This document shows positions 33,525 to 42,403 of a DNA stretch of 64,000 bases, piece after piece. A program made the position numbers and the translations under genes. The notes under the pieces are model-generated. The model had not been told where the DNA came from, made no database searches, and was given only the letters and a program-made list of their open reading frames with translations. The DNA is from an uncultured Eubacteriales bacterium (GTDB taxonomy: Bacteria > Bacillota > Clostridia > Oscillospirales > UBA644). The DNA lies in contig CAKSBH010000002.1 in assembly GCA_934438175.1 (NCBI GenBank), positions 181,095-245,094 on the forward strand, read 5' to 3'. The stretch's first letter is position 1. Every line of letters starts with the position of its first letter.

Positions 33525-36191
33525 ATGAAGCGGATGGTGCGAAAACCGGCGGCAGTTCTTGTCGCGGTTCTTTTTTTTATGTTGCTTGCCGTGCTGCCGG
33601 CTCTGGCGCAGGGGGATCTTCCGGATGCCTATACCGAAATCTCCGCGGAAGCCGGATGGTTTTTTACGGCAGCCGAAACAACGGTATACACCGAGCCCTC
33701 CGCTTCTTCGGCACCAATGCGCACGCTTTCTGCCGGTGAACTGGTCTGGATTGTTTCCTCGGGGACGTCGGCGGACGGGAATACCTGGCGGAAAATCGGG
33801 ACTTTTGAGGGGCTGAACGACGATCTGCCCGGCGGGTATCTGGACGCCGGCCGTGTTTCTCCGATTGTTCCGGGCGGATACCGCATTTCCCCGAATCTGT
33901 CGGTCAAGCTGCTGGCGCGGAGCGGACCGGCAAAGACCTACGACCGGGTCGGCTCGTTTTCGGCGGGAACGAAGCTGGATGTGCTGGAAATTTCGGAAAG
34001 CGGCTTCGGCCGTGTTTCCCAGGACGGTGTTACGGGCTGGGTTTTTCTCGGCTATACCCGCTATACCGGAGAGGAACCGGTGGGCGGCTTTGTTCTTTCG
34101 TTTGATGCCGCCGGCGGAACGGGGGCTCCGCTTGCCATGCGGATCACGGCATCTTCCCCGGTTTCGCTTCCCCTGAAAACGCCGGTGCGGGACGGCTATG
34201 CGTTCTGCGGCTGGGCGGAAGCGCCGGGGCAGACCGAGGTGGTTTACCGTACCGGATCCTCCTATCAGGGCTCTTCGGACGCGACGCTGTATGCCGTGTG
34301 GATTCCGGCGACGACCACGGACGGCATCCGGCAGAAACTGGATTCCCTGCGCTCGGTCTATCCGGACCGGTGGTTCTGGAATCACCGGGTCTCCTCCTCG
34401 TCCGACCGGGCAAGTTCTCTGCTGTCCTCTTCGCGCAAGCAGGGCGAGCGGTTCTCGGATTCGGTTTCGCAGACGCCGTGTGCCACGCATTCCGGTTCGT
34501 GCGCCGTGGGAAAATACGACTGCAACGTGTTTGACAACGCCATGCAGTGCTTCGGCTTTGCGCGGAAGCTGTTTTATGAAATTTACGGAGAGCGTGTTTA
34601 CGGCGCGGCAAAGCATACCGATGTCGCCAACGTGGCGGTGGGGGATTTTATTTCCGTGCGCAACAATTCGCATTATGCCATTGTTCTGTCACGCACCGAC
34701 ACGTCCGTCACGGTCGTTTCCTGCAATTTTTCCGGACTGGGTGCGGCGTACCGCTGTCAGATCCGCTGGGACACGCCCACGTATGAGATTTCGGAGCTGA
34801 CGTATTATGTGCGCGCCACGAATTATGCCGTAGCGGACGGGACGTCCTATTCGGTTGTATACGACGCGAACGGCGGCGAAAACGCCCCGGCACCGCGCTG
34901 GAAAGCCGCCGGCGCTGCGCTGACGGTAACATCGGCGGAGCCGTTCCGCGAGGGATGCGAGTTCCTGGGCTGGGCAACGGAAAAGAATTCTTCCGTGGTG
35001 GTGTACCGGGCGGGGGACAGCATCCGGGAGGATTGTGACCGGACGCTGTATGCCGTCTGGGGGCACGACCATCGGTATGAGGAAGCCGTAACGCTTCCCA
35101 CCTGCACGGCGGGGGGCTTTACCGCACACATCTGCTCGGTCTGCGGGGATACTTACCGGGACGCGTTTACGGAAGCGACGGGGCATGCTTTCGGGGACTG
35201 GATTGTGAGACAGGAGCCCACAACGGAAGCCGAAGGCGTCCGGAGCCATGTCTGCGGAGATTGCGGGCAGGAAGAGACCGAGCCGCTGCCGAAGCTTCCC
35301 GCGCTGGCGTTCCGCAGTGCTTCGCTTGCGCTGCACAGCGATCTGACCGTGGTGTTTTCGCTGGATCGTTCTCTGTTGGAGGCGGGCGGCTATACGGGGG
35401 CGTATGTGGTGTTCTCCTGGGACGGAGAAGAGGAAACCGTTGTGACGGCGTATACGGAGACGGAAACGGCGCTGCTGTTCCGCTTTGAAAACATTGCACC
35501 GTTCCGCATGGGAGACACCTTTACCGCAACGCCTTACGCGGTGCGCGACGGAAAGACCGTAGCGGGCAAGGCGCAGCCGTACGGCATCGGCTCGTACTGT
35601 ATGCGCAAGCTTTCGCAGAGCACGACCGATGCGAAAACACGCACGCTGCTGGTGGATCTTCTGCGCTACGGCGCGGCGACCCAGCAGTACACCGGGTATC
35701 GGACCGATGCGCTTGCCGACGCCTTTCTGACGGAGGAGCAGGCGGCATGGGGGACGGAAAAGATTCCCGCTATGGTCTCCGTGACGGATCCTGCCTATAT
35801 TCCGCTGGAGGGTGCGGAGATTGTATGGAAATCGGCATCGCTTGTGCTGAAGACCCGTATTTCCGTCCGCACGGTGTTCGCGGCGGAGAAGACGGATGGC
35901 TTGAGCGTCCGTGTGACGGACCGGGAGGGGAATCTTCTGGAGGAGATTACGGATTTTGAGGAAGCCGGAGCCGGAAGATATGCCGTAAGCTTCGACGGAT
36001 ATTCCTCGGCAAAACTTTCGGCGTATCTTCTGTTTACCGTTTGCCGGGACGGAAAGCCGGTTTCGCATACGCTGGCATACAGCGCGGAATCGTATTGCTC
36101 CGGTAAACAGAACGCGGCGGACGAGACGCTTGCCGCTCTGGTCATTGCCCTGATGCGGTACGGAAACGCCAGCGTGGCTTACGCAACATGA
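33525..36191 (+). CDS. Large secreted protein: SH3 domains, InlB-type repeats, papain-like amidase core, duplicated C-terminal domain
   Basis: 888 residues. A signal peptide (1-29, cut after ALAQG or nearby) is followed by two SH3-like segments (about 40-185), an InlB B-repeat/Flg_new unit (FVLSFDAAGGTGAP... YAVW, about 190-260), and a CHAP/NlpC-like segment with Cys342 (MQCFGFARKL), VGDFI and His383 (NSHYAIVLS). A second B-repeat follows (VVYDANGGENAP, about 445-505). Two CxxC knuckles (HICSVCG, HVCGDCG) come next, then two divergent copies of a domain of about 130 residues that ends in RYG. It probably acts outside the cell on peptidoglycan or protein. No sortase or membrane anchor is seen. 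Hydrolase activity is inferred only from the Cys/His pattern. Confidence 0.7.
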   Translation: MKRMVRKPAAVLVAVLFFMLLAVLPALAQGDLPDAYTEISAEAGWFFTAAETTVYTEPSASSAPMRTLSAGELVWIVSSGTSADGNTWRKIGTFEGLNDDLPGGYLDAGRVSPIVPGGYRISPNLSVKLLARSGPAKTYDRVGSFSAGTKLDVLEISESGFGRVSQDGVTGWVFLGYTRYTGEEPVGGFVLSFDAAGGTGAPLAMRITASSPVSLPLKTPVRDGYAFCGWAEAPGQTEVVYRTGSSYQGSSDATLYAVWIPATTTDGIRQKLDSLRSVYPDRWFWNHRVSSSSDRASSLLSSSRKQGERFSDSVSQTPCATHSGSCAVGKYDCNVFDNAMQCFGFARKLFYEIYGERVYGAAKHTDVANVAVGDFISVRNNSHYAIVLSRTDTSVTVVSCNFSGLGAAYRCQIRWDTPTYEISELTYYVRATNYAVADGTSYSVVYDANGGENAPAPRWKAAGAALTVTSAEPFREGCEFLGWATEKNSSVVVYRAGDSIREDCDRTLYAVWGHDHRYEEAVTLPTCTAGGFTAHICSVCGDTYRDAFTEATGHAFGDWIVRQEPTTEAEGVRSHVCGDCGQEETEPLPKLPALAFRSASLALHSDLTVVFSLDRSLLEAGGYTGAYVVFSWDGEEETVVTAYTETETALLFRFENIAPFRMGDTFTATPYAVRDGKTVAGKAQPYGIGSYCMRKLSQSTTDAKTRTLLVDLLRYGAATQQYTGYRTDALADAFLTEEQAAWGTEKIPAMVSVTDPAYIPLEGAEIVWKSASLVLKTRISVRTVFAAEKTDGLSVRVTDREGNLLEEITDFEEAGAGRYAVSFDGYSSAKLSAYLLFTVCRDGKPVSHTLAYSAESYCSGKQNAADETLAALVIALMRYGNASVAYAT

Positions 36192-36209
36192 GAGGAGAAA
36201 AGAAAAAAG

Positions 36210-36245
36210 ACAGCCGCCGGATTCTCCGGCGGCTGTTTCTGTTTT
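36210..36245. terminator. Bidirectional terminator between convergent genes
   Basis: acagccgccgg/ccggcggctgt stem with a 5-base loop, followed by TTTCTGTTTTTT on the + strand and flanked by AAAAGAAAAAAG that acts as a T-run on the - strand. Confidence 0.9.
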
Positions 36246-36250
36246 TTCTG

Positions 36251-38878
36251 TCAGGTGTTGGGACGAAGTTTGCGCTGAAAGAATTTGACCAGTTCCACGA
36301 TGGGAATTGTCATGGCGGCAAGCCCGATGGCGATGCCGTATTCCGCGAGCGATACCGGGGTGAAGCCGAACAGCGTGGAAAGGAACGGAATCTCGCAGAC
36401 GGCGGTGGTTGCCAGCAGACTGCAGACTGCCGCGCCGAACAGCATCCGGTTGTGCGTCTTCAGCCCGAAGATGGAGCCGCGCTGAGAGCGCATGTTGAAG
36501 CTGTGGAAGATCTCCGCCATGCTCATGGTCAGAAACGCCATGGTCGTTCCGTCCGCACTGTTTTCCAGCGCGATTCTTCCGTTGGTGTACAGATCGCCGA
36601 GGAAGAAGGAGAGCAGGGTCAGGGCGGCAATCAGAATGCCCTGATAGGCGATATCGATGCCCATGCCGTCGGAGAAGATGCCGGCGTCTTTGCGGCGGGG
36701 ACGGCGTTTCATAATGCCCGGCTCCGCCTTTTCCATGCCGAGAGCAAGTGCCGGGAAGCAGTCGGTAACCAGGTTGATCCACAGCAGATGGACCGGATCC
36801 AGAATGGTGAAGCCCAGAAGCGTCGCCGCAAAGATGCTGAGAACCTCGCTCATGTTGGAGCCGAGCAGGAACTGGATGGCTTTGCGGATGTTGTCGTAGA
36901 TGCGGCGTCCTTCTTCGACGGCGTGGACGATGGTGGCGAAGTTGTCGTCTGCCAGAACCATATCGGCAACGTTCTTGGTCACATCCGTTCCGGTGATGCC
37001 CATGCCGACCCCGATGTCGGCGGATTTGATGGACGGCGCGTCGTTGACGCCGTCTCCCGTCATGGCGGTGACGTAGCCGGCATTCCGCCAGGCATTGACG
37101 ATGCGGGTTTTGTGCTCCGGCTGAACACGGGCGTATACGGCGATGTCGCGGAAGCATTTTTCAAATTCTTCGTCGCTCATGCGGGAAAGCTCGGAGCCGG
37201 TGATGGCGCGGCGTCCCTCTGTGAGGATGCCCAGTTCTTTGGCGATGGCGATGGCGGTGTCGATGTGGTCGCCGGTAATCATGATGGCGCGCACGCCGGC
37301 GTCGTTGCATTCTTCAATGGCGGCTTTGACCTCCGGGCGCACCGGGTCGATCATGCCGGTCAGACCGAGGAAGCAAAGATCCTGCTCTGCTGTGGCGGCA
37401 TCTTCTTTCGGCATGGTGTCGTAGAGACGCATGGCTGCTGCCAGCACACGCAGGGCACGGTCTGCCATGGCTTTGTTCCGGATAAGAATGGTGGCACGGA
37501 CCTCATCGGTCATCGGCAGAATCTTTCCGTCCTTCCAATAGGAGGTGCAGCGGTCAAGAATCACGTCGGGAGCGCCCTTGGTGTACTGGACGGTCTGCGA
37601 GCCCTTGCGGTGGAAGGTGGTCATCATCTTGCGGGAGCTGTCAAACGGAATTTCGCCGACACGGGGAGATGCCTTTTCTGCTTCGGATTTACGGATGCCG
37701 GTCTTCGCCGCATAGGCAACCAGCGCCGCTTCCGTCGGTTCGCCGCTGACCGAGCCGTCCTCTTCCAGACGGGCATCGGAGCAGAGACACATGGCTTCGG
37801 CAAGCAGGGGGAGATCGGAGCCGAAGGCATCCACAACGGTCATCCGGTTCTGCGTCAGCGTTCCGGTTTTGTCGGAGCAGATGATCTGTGCGCAGCCCAG
37901 CGTTTCCACGGCGGTGAGCTTGCGGATGATGGCGCTGCGCCTGGACATATTGGTGACACCGATGGACAGCACCACGGTCACAACGGCGGCAAGACCTTCC
38001 GGAATGGCGGCAACGGCAAGCGAAACGGCGACCATGAACGAGTTGAGAACGGTTTCAAATTCCAGCCCGGATCGAAGCAGCTGTACTGCGAAGATGACCA
38101 CACAGATGCCGAGAACCAGTTTGGTGAGAATGCCGGACAGCTGCGACAGCTTGATCTGCAGCGGTGTCTGACCGTCTGAGGCACGGCTGATGGCGTCGGC
38201 GATCTTGCCCATTTCGGTATCCATGCCCGTTTCCGTAACCACAAATCTGCCGCGTCCGTATACAACGGTGCTGCCGGTGTAGACCATGTTTTTGCGGTCA
38301 CCCAGCGGTACGGTTCCGTCGGAAAGCTGCAGAACATCAATCATTTTGTTGACGGGCACACTTTCGCCGGTGAGGGCGGATTCTTCGATTTTGAGCCCGG
38401 CGTTTTCCAGAAGACGTCCGTCTGCGGGAACCGCATCGCCCGCTTCCAGAAGAACCACATCGCCCACCACGAGATCCTCGCTGGGGATGCTGACCACTTT
38501 TCCGTCCCGCAGAACACGGGAGGTGGCACTGTTCATCTTCTGCAATGCCTCAATTGCCTTTTCCGCCTTGCTTTCCTGGTATACGCCCAGCACGGCGTTG
38601 ACGATGACGACAAACAGAATGATGAAGACATCGGCAAAGCTTTCGTTGTTGCAGATGGCAATCACGGCGCTGATGGCGGCGGCGACCAGAAGAATGATGG
38701 TCATCGGGTCTGCCATCTGTGCGAAGAACCGTTTGATCCACGGGTCCTTTTTGGCTTCCTTCAGCCGGTTCTTCCCGTTCTGGGCAAGACGCCTTGATGC
38801 TTCCTGCTGTTGCAGCCCCTGTGCGGAAGACTGCGTGTTTTCCAGTGCGTGCTCGGCACTGTCTGCATAGTAGTTCAT
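36251..38878 (-). CDS. P2A-type cation ATPase (Ca2+-type sequence, probable Mn2+ exporter)
   Basis: 875 residues from ATG 38878 with AAGGAAGG upstream. The cytosolic N-terminus, TGES loop (LTGESVPVN), phosphorylation site CSDKTGTLTQN, the KGAPD nucleotide-site segment, TGDGVNDAPS hinge and ten membrane helices are all present, as in SERCA/PMCA-type bacterial pumps. The membrane helix 4 site reads IPEGLA rather than the usual PEGLP. Sequence alone suggests Ca2+, but a yybP-ykoY (Mn2+-sensing) riboswitch and terminator lie directly upstream, as before known Mn2+-exporting ATPases of streptococci and lactococci. Mn2+ efflux under manganese excess is therefore the better guess. Confidence 0.88.
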   Translation of the reverse strand: MNYYADSAEHALENTQSSAQGLQQQEASRRLAQNGKNRLKEAKKDPWIKRFFAQMADPMTIILLVAAAISAVIAICNNESFADVFIILFVVIVNAVLGVYQESKAEKAIEALQKMNSATSRVLRDGKVVSIPSEDLVVGDVVLLEAGDAVPADGRLLENAGLKIEESALTGESVPVNKMIDVLQLSDGTVPLGDRKNMVYTGSTVVYGRGRFVVTETGMDTEMGKIADAISRASDGQTPLQIKLSQLSGILTKLVLGICVVIFAVQLLRSGLEFETVLNSFMVAVSLAVAAIPEGLAAVVTVVLSIGVTNMSRRSAIIRKLTAVETLGCAQIICSDKTGTLTQNRMTVVDAFGSDLPLLAEAMCLCSDARLEEDGSVSGEPTEAALVAYAAKTGIRKSEAEKASPRVGEIPFDSSRKMMTTFHRKGSQTVQYTKGAPDVILDRCTSYWKDGKILPMTDEVRATILIRNKAMADRALRVLAAAMRLYDTMPKEDAATAEQDLCFLGLTGMIDPVRPEVKAAIEECNDAGVRAIMITGDHIDTAIAIAKELGILTEGRRAITGSELSRMSDEEFEKCFRDIAVYARVQPEHKTRIVNAWRNAGYVTAMTGDGVNDAPSIKSADIGVGMGITGTDVTKNVADMVLADDNFATIVHAVEEGRRIYDNIRKAIQFLLGSNMSEVLSIFAATLLGFTILDPVHLLWINLVTDCFPALALGMEKAEPGIMKRRPRRKDAGIFSDGMGIDIAYQGILIAALTLLSFFLGDLYTNGRIALENSADGTTMAFLTMSMAEIFHSFNMRSQRGSIFGLKTHNRMLFGAAVCSLLATTAVCEIPFLSTLFGFTPVSLAEYGIAIGLAAMTIPIVELVKFFQRKLRPNT

Positions 38879-38899
38879 ACGACACCTTCCTTAAAAATT

Positions 38900-39048
38900 A
38901 AGAAAAAGACTCACGAAGAAAAACGCAGGACGCTTCTTCGTGAGTCTCATCATTTCATTCAGCCCAGACGGAAAAGCTCCATCGGTTGTTGGGTGGTGAA
39001 GCGACGTGACCGAACACGGCGCCGATTACTCCCTCACTGATTTCAATT
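38900..39048 (-). promoter_or_regulatory. yybP-ykoY manganese riboswitch with terminator expression platform
   Basis: In RNA sense the aptamer begins GTGAGGGAGTAATCGG (P1 5' arm at 39037-39033) and ends TGAATGAAATGATGAGACTCAC, which are the two most conserved stretches of yybP-ykoY. CTCAC near 38942 closes P1. The same CTCAC belongs to a long terminator GACTCACGAAGAA... TTCTTCGTGAGTC (about 38946-38907) followed by TTTTTC, so P1 formation and termination exclude each other. Metal binding should stabilise P1 and allow read-through into the ATPase gene. The central loops were not modelled in detail. Confidence 0.88.
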
Positions 39049-39054
39049 TTGTTT

Positions 39055-39083
39055 ATTGTAGCACATCCGGATTGTTTTGTCAA
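39055..39083 (-). promoter_or_regulatory. Promoter of the riboswitch-ATPase unit
   Basis: TTGACA (39083-39078), 17 bp, TACAAT (39060-39055) with TGC before the -10 (TGCTACAAT). It lies between the typA stop and the riboswitch. Confidence 0.85.
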
Positions 39084-39099
39084 GCCGCCCCGGCGTTTC

Positions 39100-40929
39100 T
39101 TATTTGGCGTTGCGCCCCCGCATGATCTGCTTCATACGGATGGAATGATCCAGTTCCTTTTTGCGCAGACGCATGGATTTCGGTGTAACTTCCACCAGTT
39201 CGTCGTCCGCGATGAACTCAAGCGCCTGCTCCAGACTGAACTTGACGGGAGGAACAAGACGCAGGGCATCGTCGTGTCCGGACGAGCGGATGGCGGTCAT
39301 GTGCTTCTTCTTGCACACGTTGACCACGATGTCGTCGCCTTTGGCGGCGCGGCCGACGATCTGACCGGCATAGACCATGTCGGCAGGGTCGATGAACATG
39401 GCACCGGAATCCTGCGAGTTGAAGATGCCGTAGGTGGTTGCTTCGCCTGTTTCAAAGGCAACCAGAGAACCGTTGGCACGGCGGGGAATGTCGCCGCGGA
39501 ACGGCTTGTAGCTGTCAAACACCGAGGTCATGATGCCCTCGCCGCGGGTATCGGTCATAAACTCGCTGCGATAGCCGAACAGACCGCGGGACGGAATGAG
39601 AAATTCCAGACGGGTGCGGGACCCGATGTTGGTCATGTGCAGCAGCTCGCCCTTGCGGGTTCCCATCTTTTCCATCACGGAACCGACGGATTCCGCCGGA
39701 ACGTCGGTGACCAGCCGCTCGATCGGTTCGCATTTGACACCGTCGATGGTTTTGAACAGCACCTTCGGCGTACTGACCTGGAACTCGTAATTCTCGCGGC
39801 GCATGGTCTCAATCAGAATGGACAGATGCATCTCACCTCTGCCGCAGACACGGAAGGAATCGGTGCTTTCCGTTTCCTCCACGCGCAGGGAAACGTCCTT
39901 GAGAAGTTCCTTGAACAGACGCTCGCGCAGGTTGCGGGACGTGACGAATTTGCCCTCTCTTCCGGCAAACGGGCTGTCGTTGACCATAAACGTCATTTCC
40001 ACCGTCGGCTCGGAGATCTTTACGAACGGAAGCGGCTCCGGGTGATCTTCGGCGGAAAGCGTATCGCCGATGGTGACTCCCTCGATGCCAGAAACGGCAA
40101 CGATGTCGCCTACGGTGGCGGAGCTGACCGGAACTCTGCCGAGTCCGTCGAACTGGTAGAGGTTGACGGCCTTTGCCTTGCGGGGTGCGCGGAGATCGTG
40201 ATAGTCGGAAACGGAGACTATCTGACCCGCACGGACGGTGCCGCGCTCGACGCGTCCGATGGCGATACGTCCGACATAATCGTTATAATCGATGGAGGAG
40301 ACCAGAATCTGAAGCGGGGCATCCGGATCGCCCTCCGGCGGATCGACGTAATTCAGAATGGCATCGAACAGCGGCTTGAGGTTTTCGCCGTTTCCGTCCG
40401 GGGTCAGCGACGCCGTGCCGGTGCGCGCCGAGGCGAAGATGACGGGGGAATCCAGCTGTTCGTCCGTGGCGTTCAGATCCATCAGAAGCTCCAGAACCTC
40501 ATCGACCACTTCGGTGGGGCGGGCGTCGGGACGGTCGATTTTGTTGACTACGATGATGACCTTGTGACCGAGATCCAGTGCCTTCTGCAGAACAAAACGG
40601 GTCTGCGGCATCGGACCCTCAAAGGCATCGACCAGAAGAAGAACGCCGTCCACCATTTTGAGGATGCGCTCCACCTCGCCGCCGAAGTCGGCGTGCCCCG
40701 GGGTGTCGATGATGTTGATTTTGACGCCATTGTAGTGAACGGCGGTGTTTTTTGCCAGAATGGTGATTCCGCGCTCCCGTTCCAGATCGTTGGAGTCCAT
40801 CACACGGTCTGCCACGACCTGATTTTCACGGAAAATACCGCTCTGTTTCAGCATTTCGTTGACAAGCGTCGTCTTGCCATGGTCAACGTGGGCGATGATT
40901 GCCACGTTGCGGATGTTTTCACAAACCAC
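39100..40929 (-). CDS. typA: Ribosome-associated GTPase TypA/BipA
   Basis: 609 residues. The start is GTG 40929 (VCENIRNVAIIAHVDHGKTTL); the ribosome site is weak (GAGAGAG, some 13 bases away). GTPase motifs G1 AHVDHGKTT, G2 RGITI, G3 DTPGHAD and G4 NKIDR are intact, followed by EF-G-like domains III and V and the TypA-specific C-terminal domain (GLFGYRSEFMTDTRGEG, RGRNAK end). It assists 50S assembly and is needed mostly under stress and cold. It is monocistronic with its own promoter. Confidence 0.96.
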   Translation of the reverse strand: MVCENIRNVAIIAHVDHGKTTLVNEMLKQSGIFRENQVVADRVMDSNDLERERGITILAKNTAVHYNGVKINIIDTPGHADFGGEVERILKMVDGVLLLVDAFEGPMPQTRFVLQKALDLGHKVIIVVNKIDRPDARPTEVVDEVLELLMDLNATDEQLDSPVIFASARTGTASLTPDGNGENLKPLFDAILNYVDPPEGDPDAPLQILVSSIDYNDYVGRIAIGRVERGTVRAGQIVSVSDYHDLRAPRKAKAVNLYQFDGLGRVPVSSATVGDIVAVSGIEGVTIGDTLSAEDHPEPLPFVKISEPTVEMTFMVNDSPFAGREGKFVTSRNLRERLFKELLKDVSLRVEETESTDSFRVCGRGEMHLSILIETMRRENYEFQVSTPKVLFKTIDGVKCEPIERLVTDVPAESVGSVMEKMGTRKGELLHMTNIGSRTRLEFLIPSRGLFGYRSEFMTDTRGEGIMTSVFDSYKPFRGDIPRRANGSLVAFETGEATTYGIFNSQDSGAMFIDPADMVYAGQIVGRAAKGDDIVVNVCKKKHMTAIRSSGHDDALRLVPPVKFSLEQALEFIADDELVEVTPKSMRLRKKELDHSIRMKQIMRGRNAK

Positions 40930-40979
40930 TTTGATTCATTCTCTCTCTATTTGGATTCTTTATTTTCAAAACAACGCTT

Positions 40980-41008
40980 ATTATATCATATCTTTTTTCA
41001 TAAATCAA
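40980..41008 (-). promoter_or_regulatory. Promoter of typA
   Basis: TTGATT (41008-41003), 17 bp, TATAAT (40985-40980) on the - strand, preceding the GTG start by about 50 bases. Confidence 0.8.
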
Positions 41009-41102
41009 CACCCGATGCGTAGATTTTGAGGATTTAATCCGGATTTTTCTTGTCGCATTTTTCCAAATCCGAGAAAAACCGCGCGGATTTTCGGTTTTCC
41101 TG

Positions 41103-41131
41103 TTGATTTTTGTCGCGGCTTGTATTATAAT
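41103..41131 (+). promoter_or_regulatory. Promoter of the PRPP synthetase gene
   Basis: TTGATT (41103-41108), 17 bp, TATAAT (41126-41131). Diverges from the typA promoter. Confidence 0.8.
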
Positions 41132-41172
41132 GAGAATATGAAAAAAATTCACGGAAGGGACGATCTTTTTTT

Positions 41173-42345
41173 ATGGATTCCAAAGCCGCCTCCATGTTCC
41201 GGGAAGTGGAAGAACCGTTTCCTCTTGGGCTGATTGCCATGAACGGTGCCACCGAACTGGGAAAGAGAATTGATTATTATCTGATGACCTGGTATTATGA
41301 GGCATTTCCCGAACGTCTGAACGAGGAGGGGCGCAAGCAGACGCTGCTGCAGACCGTCAACTGCCCCCGGTTCAGCTCCGGAGATGCCAAGTGCATGCTG
41401 AACCAGTCGGTCCGTGGCGAGGACCTGTTTCTGCTGGTGGATGTGGGCAACTACAGCTGTGAGTATTCCATGTTCGGCAAGAAGGTCTGCATGTCGCCGG
41501 ACGATCATTTCCAGGATCTGAAGCGCGCCATCTGTGCCGTCGGCGGAAAAGCCCAGCGCATCAACGTGATTATGCCGCTTCTCTACGGCGGCAGACAGCA
41601 TAAGCGCACGGCGCGTGAGTCGCTGGACTGCGCCATGGCGCTGCAGGAGCTGGAGCGGATGGGCGTGGCAAACATCATCACCTTTGACGCGCACGATCCC
41701 CGTGTTCAGAATGCGGCACCCCTGATGGGCTTTGACAACGTTATGCCGTATTATCAGGTGCTGAAGGCGCTGTTCCGCGCCGTGCCGGATCTGCAGATTG
41801 ACAAGGAGCATCTGATGGTGGTGAGCCCGGACGAGGGCGCGATCAGCCGGAATATGTACTATGCCTCCGTGATGGGGGTCAACCTGGGTATGTTCTACAA
41901 GCGCCGTGACTTCTCCACCGTGGTCAACGGCAGAAACCCCATCGTTGCCCATGAGTATCTCGGTGCCTCCGCCAAGGGCATGGATGTTCTGGTTGCCGAC
42001 GATATCATCGCCTCCGGCGAATCCATGCTGGGGCTTGCCGAGGATCTGAAAAAGGAGGGCGCCCGCCGCATCTTCATGTTTGCCACCTACGGCATGTTCA
42101 CCGAGGGACTGGACCGGTTCCAGAAGGCGGTGGATGAGGGGCTGATCTCCGGCATTCTGACCACAAACCTGACGTACCGTACGCCGGAGCTTCTGAAGAA
42201 GGACTGGTACATCGAGGTGGATCTCGCCAAATACATTGCCTATTTTGTGCTTGCCATGCACCGCAACCATTCGGTTACGGCATTGCTGGATCCGCACGAA
42301 AAGATTCACAATCTTCTTGCCCGCTATCGCAACGGGAACCGATAA
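41173..42345 (+). CDS. prs: Ribose-phosphate pyrophosphokinase (divergent, long clostridial form)
   Basis: 390 residues, longer than the usual 315. It makes PRPP from ribose-5-phosphate and ATP for purine, pyrimidine, His and Trp synthesis. The tandem phosphoribosyltransferase-like halves are visible: MPLLYGGRQHKRTARESLD (ATP/metal loop), TFDAHDPRVQN, VVSPDEGAISR and the PRPP-loop equivalent VLVADDIIASGESML, where canonical Prs has DDMIDTGGT. The altered loop and an N-terminal extension (about 50 residues) mark a separate clade. It stands alone between its promoter and a terminator. Confidence 0.88.
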   Translation: MDSKAASMFREVEEPFPLGLIAMNGATELGKRIDYYLMTWYYEAFPERLNEEGRKQTLLQTVNCPRFSSGDAKCMLNQSVRGEDLFLLVDVGNYSCEYSMFGKKVCMSPDDHFQDLKRAICAVGGKAQRINVIMPLLYGGRQHKRTARESLDCAMALQELERMGVANIITFDAHDPRVQNAAPLMGFDNVMPYYQVLKALFRAVPDLQIDKEHLMVVSPDEGAISRNMYYASVMGVNLGMFYKRRDFSTVVNGRNPIVAHEYLGASAKGMDVLVADDIIASGESMLGLAEDLKKEGARRIFMFATYGMFTEGLDRFQKAVDEGLISGILTTNLTYRTPELLKKDWYIEVDLAKYIAYFVLAMHRNHSVTALLDPHEKIHNLLARYRNGNR

Positions 42346-42351
42346 ACCGAC

Positions 42352-42389
42352 CGATGCGGAGACCGAGGGTTCCGCATCTTTTTTTTGTG
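42352..42389 (+). terminator. Terminator after prs
   Basis: gatgcgga/tccgcatc stem followed by TTTTTTTTG. The next gene starts only 15 bases later, so partial read-through is possible. Confidence 0.85.
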
Positions 42390-42403
42390 AAAGGAAGGTT
42401 GCC

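Noticed and set aside
36188..38179. 663-codon + strand frame opposite the P-type ATPase
   Set aside because: Shadow of the ATPase gene, with low-complexity His/Gly-rich product and no motif.
39049..41022. 657-codon + strand frame opposite typA
   Set aside because: Shadow of typA, whose GTPase motifs are unambiguous on the - strand.
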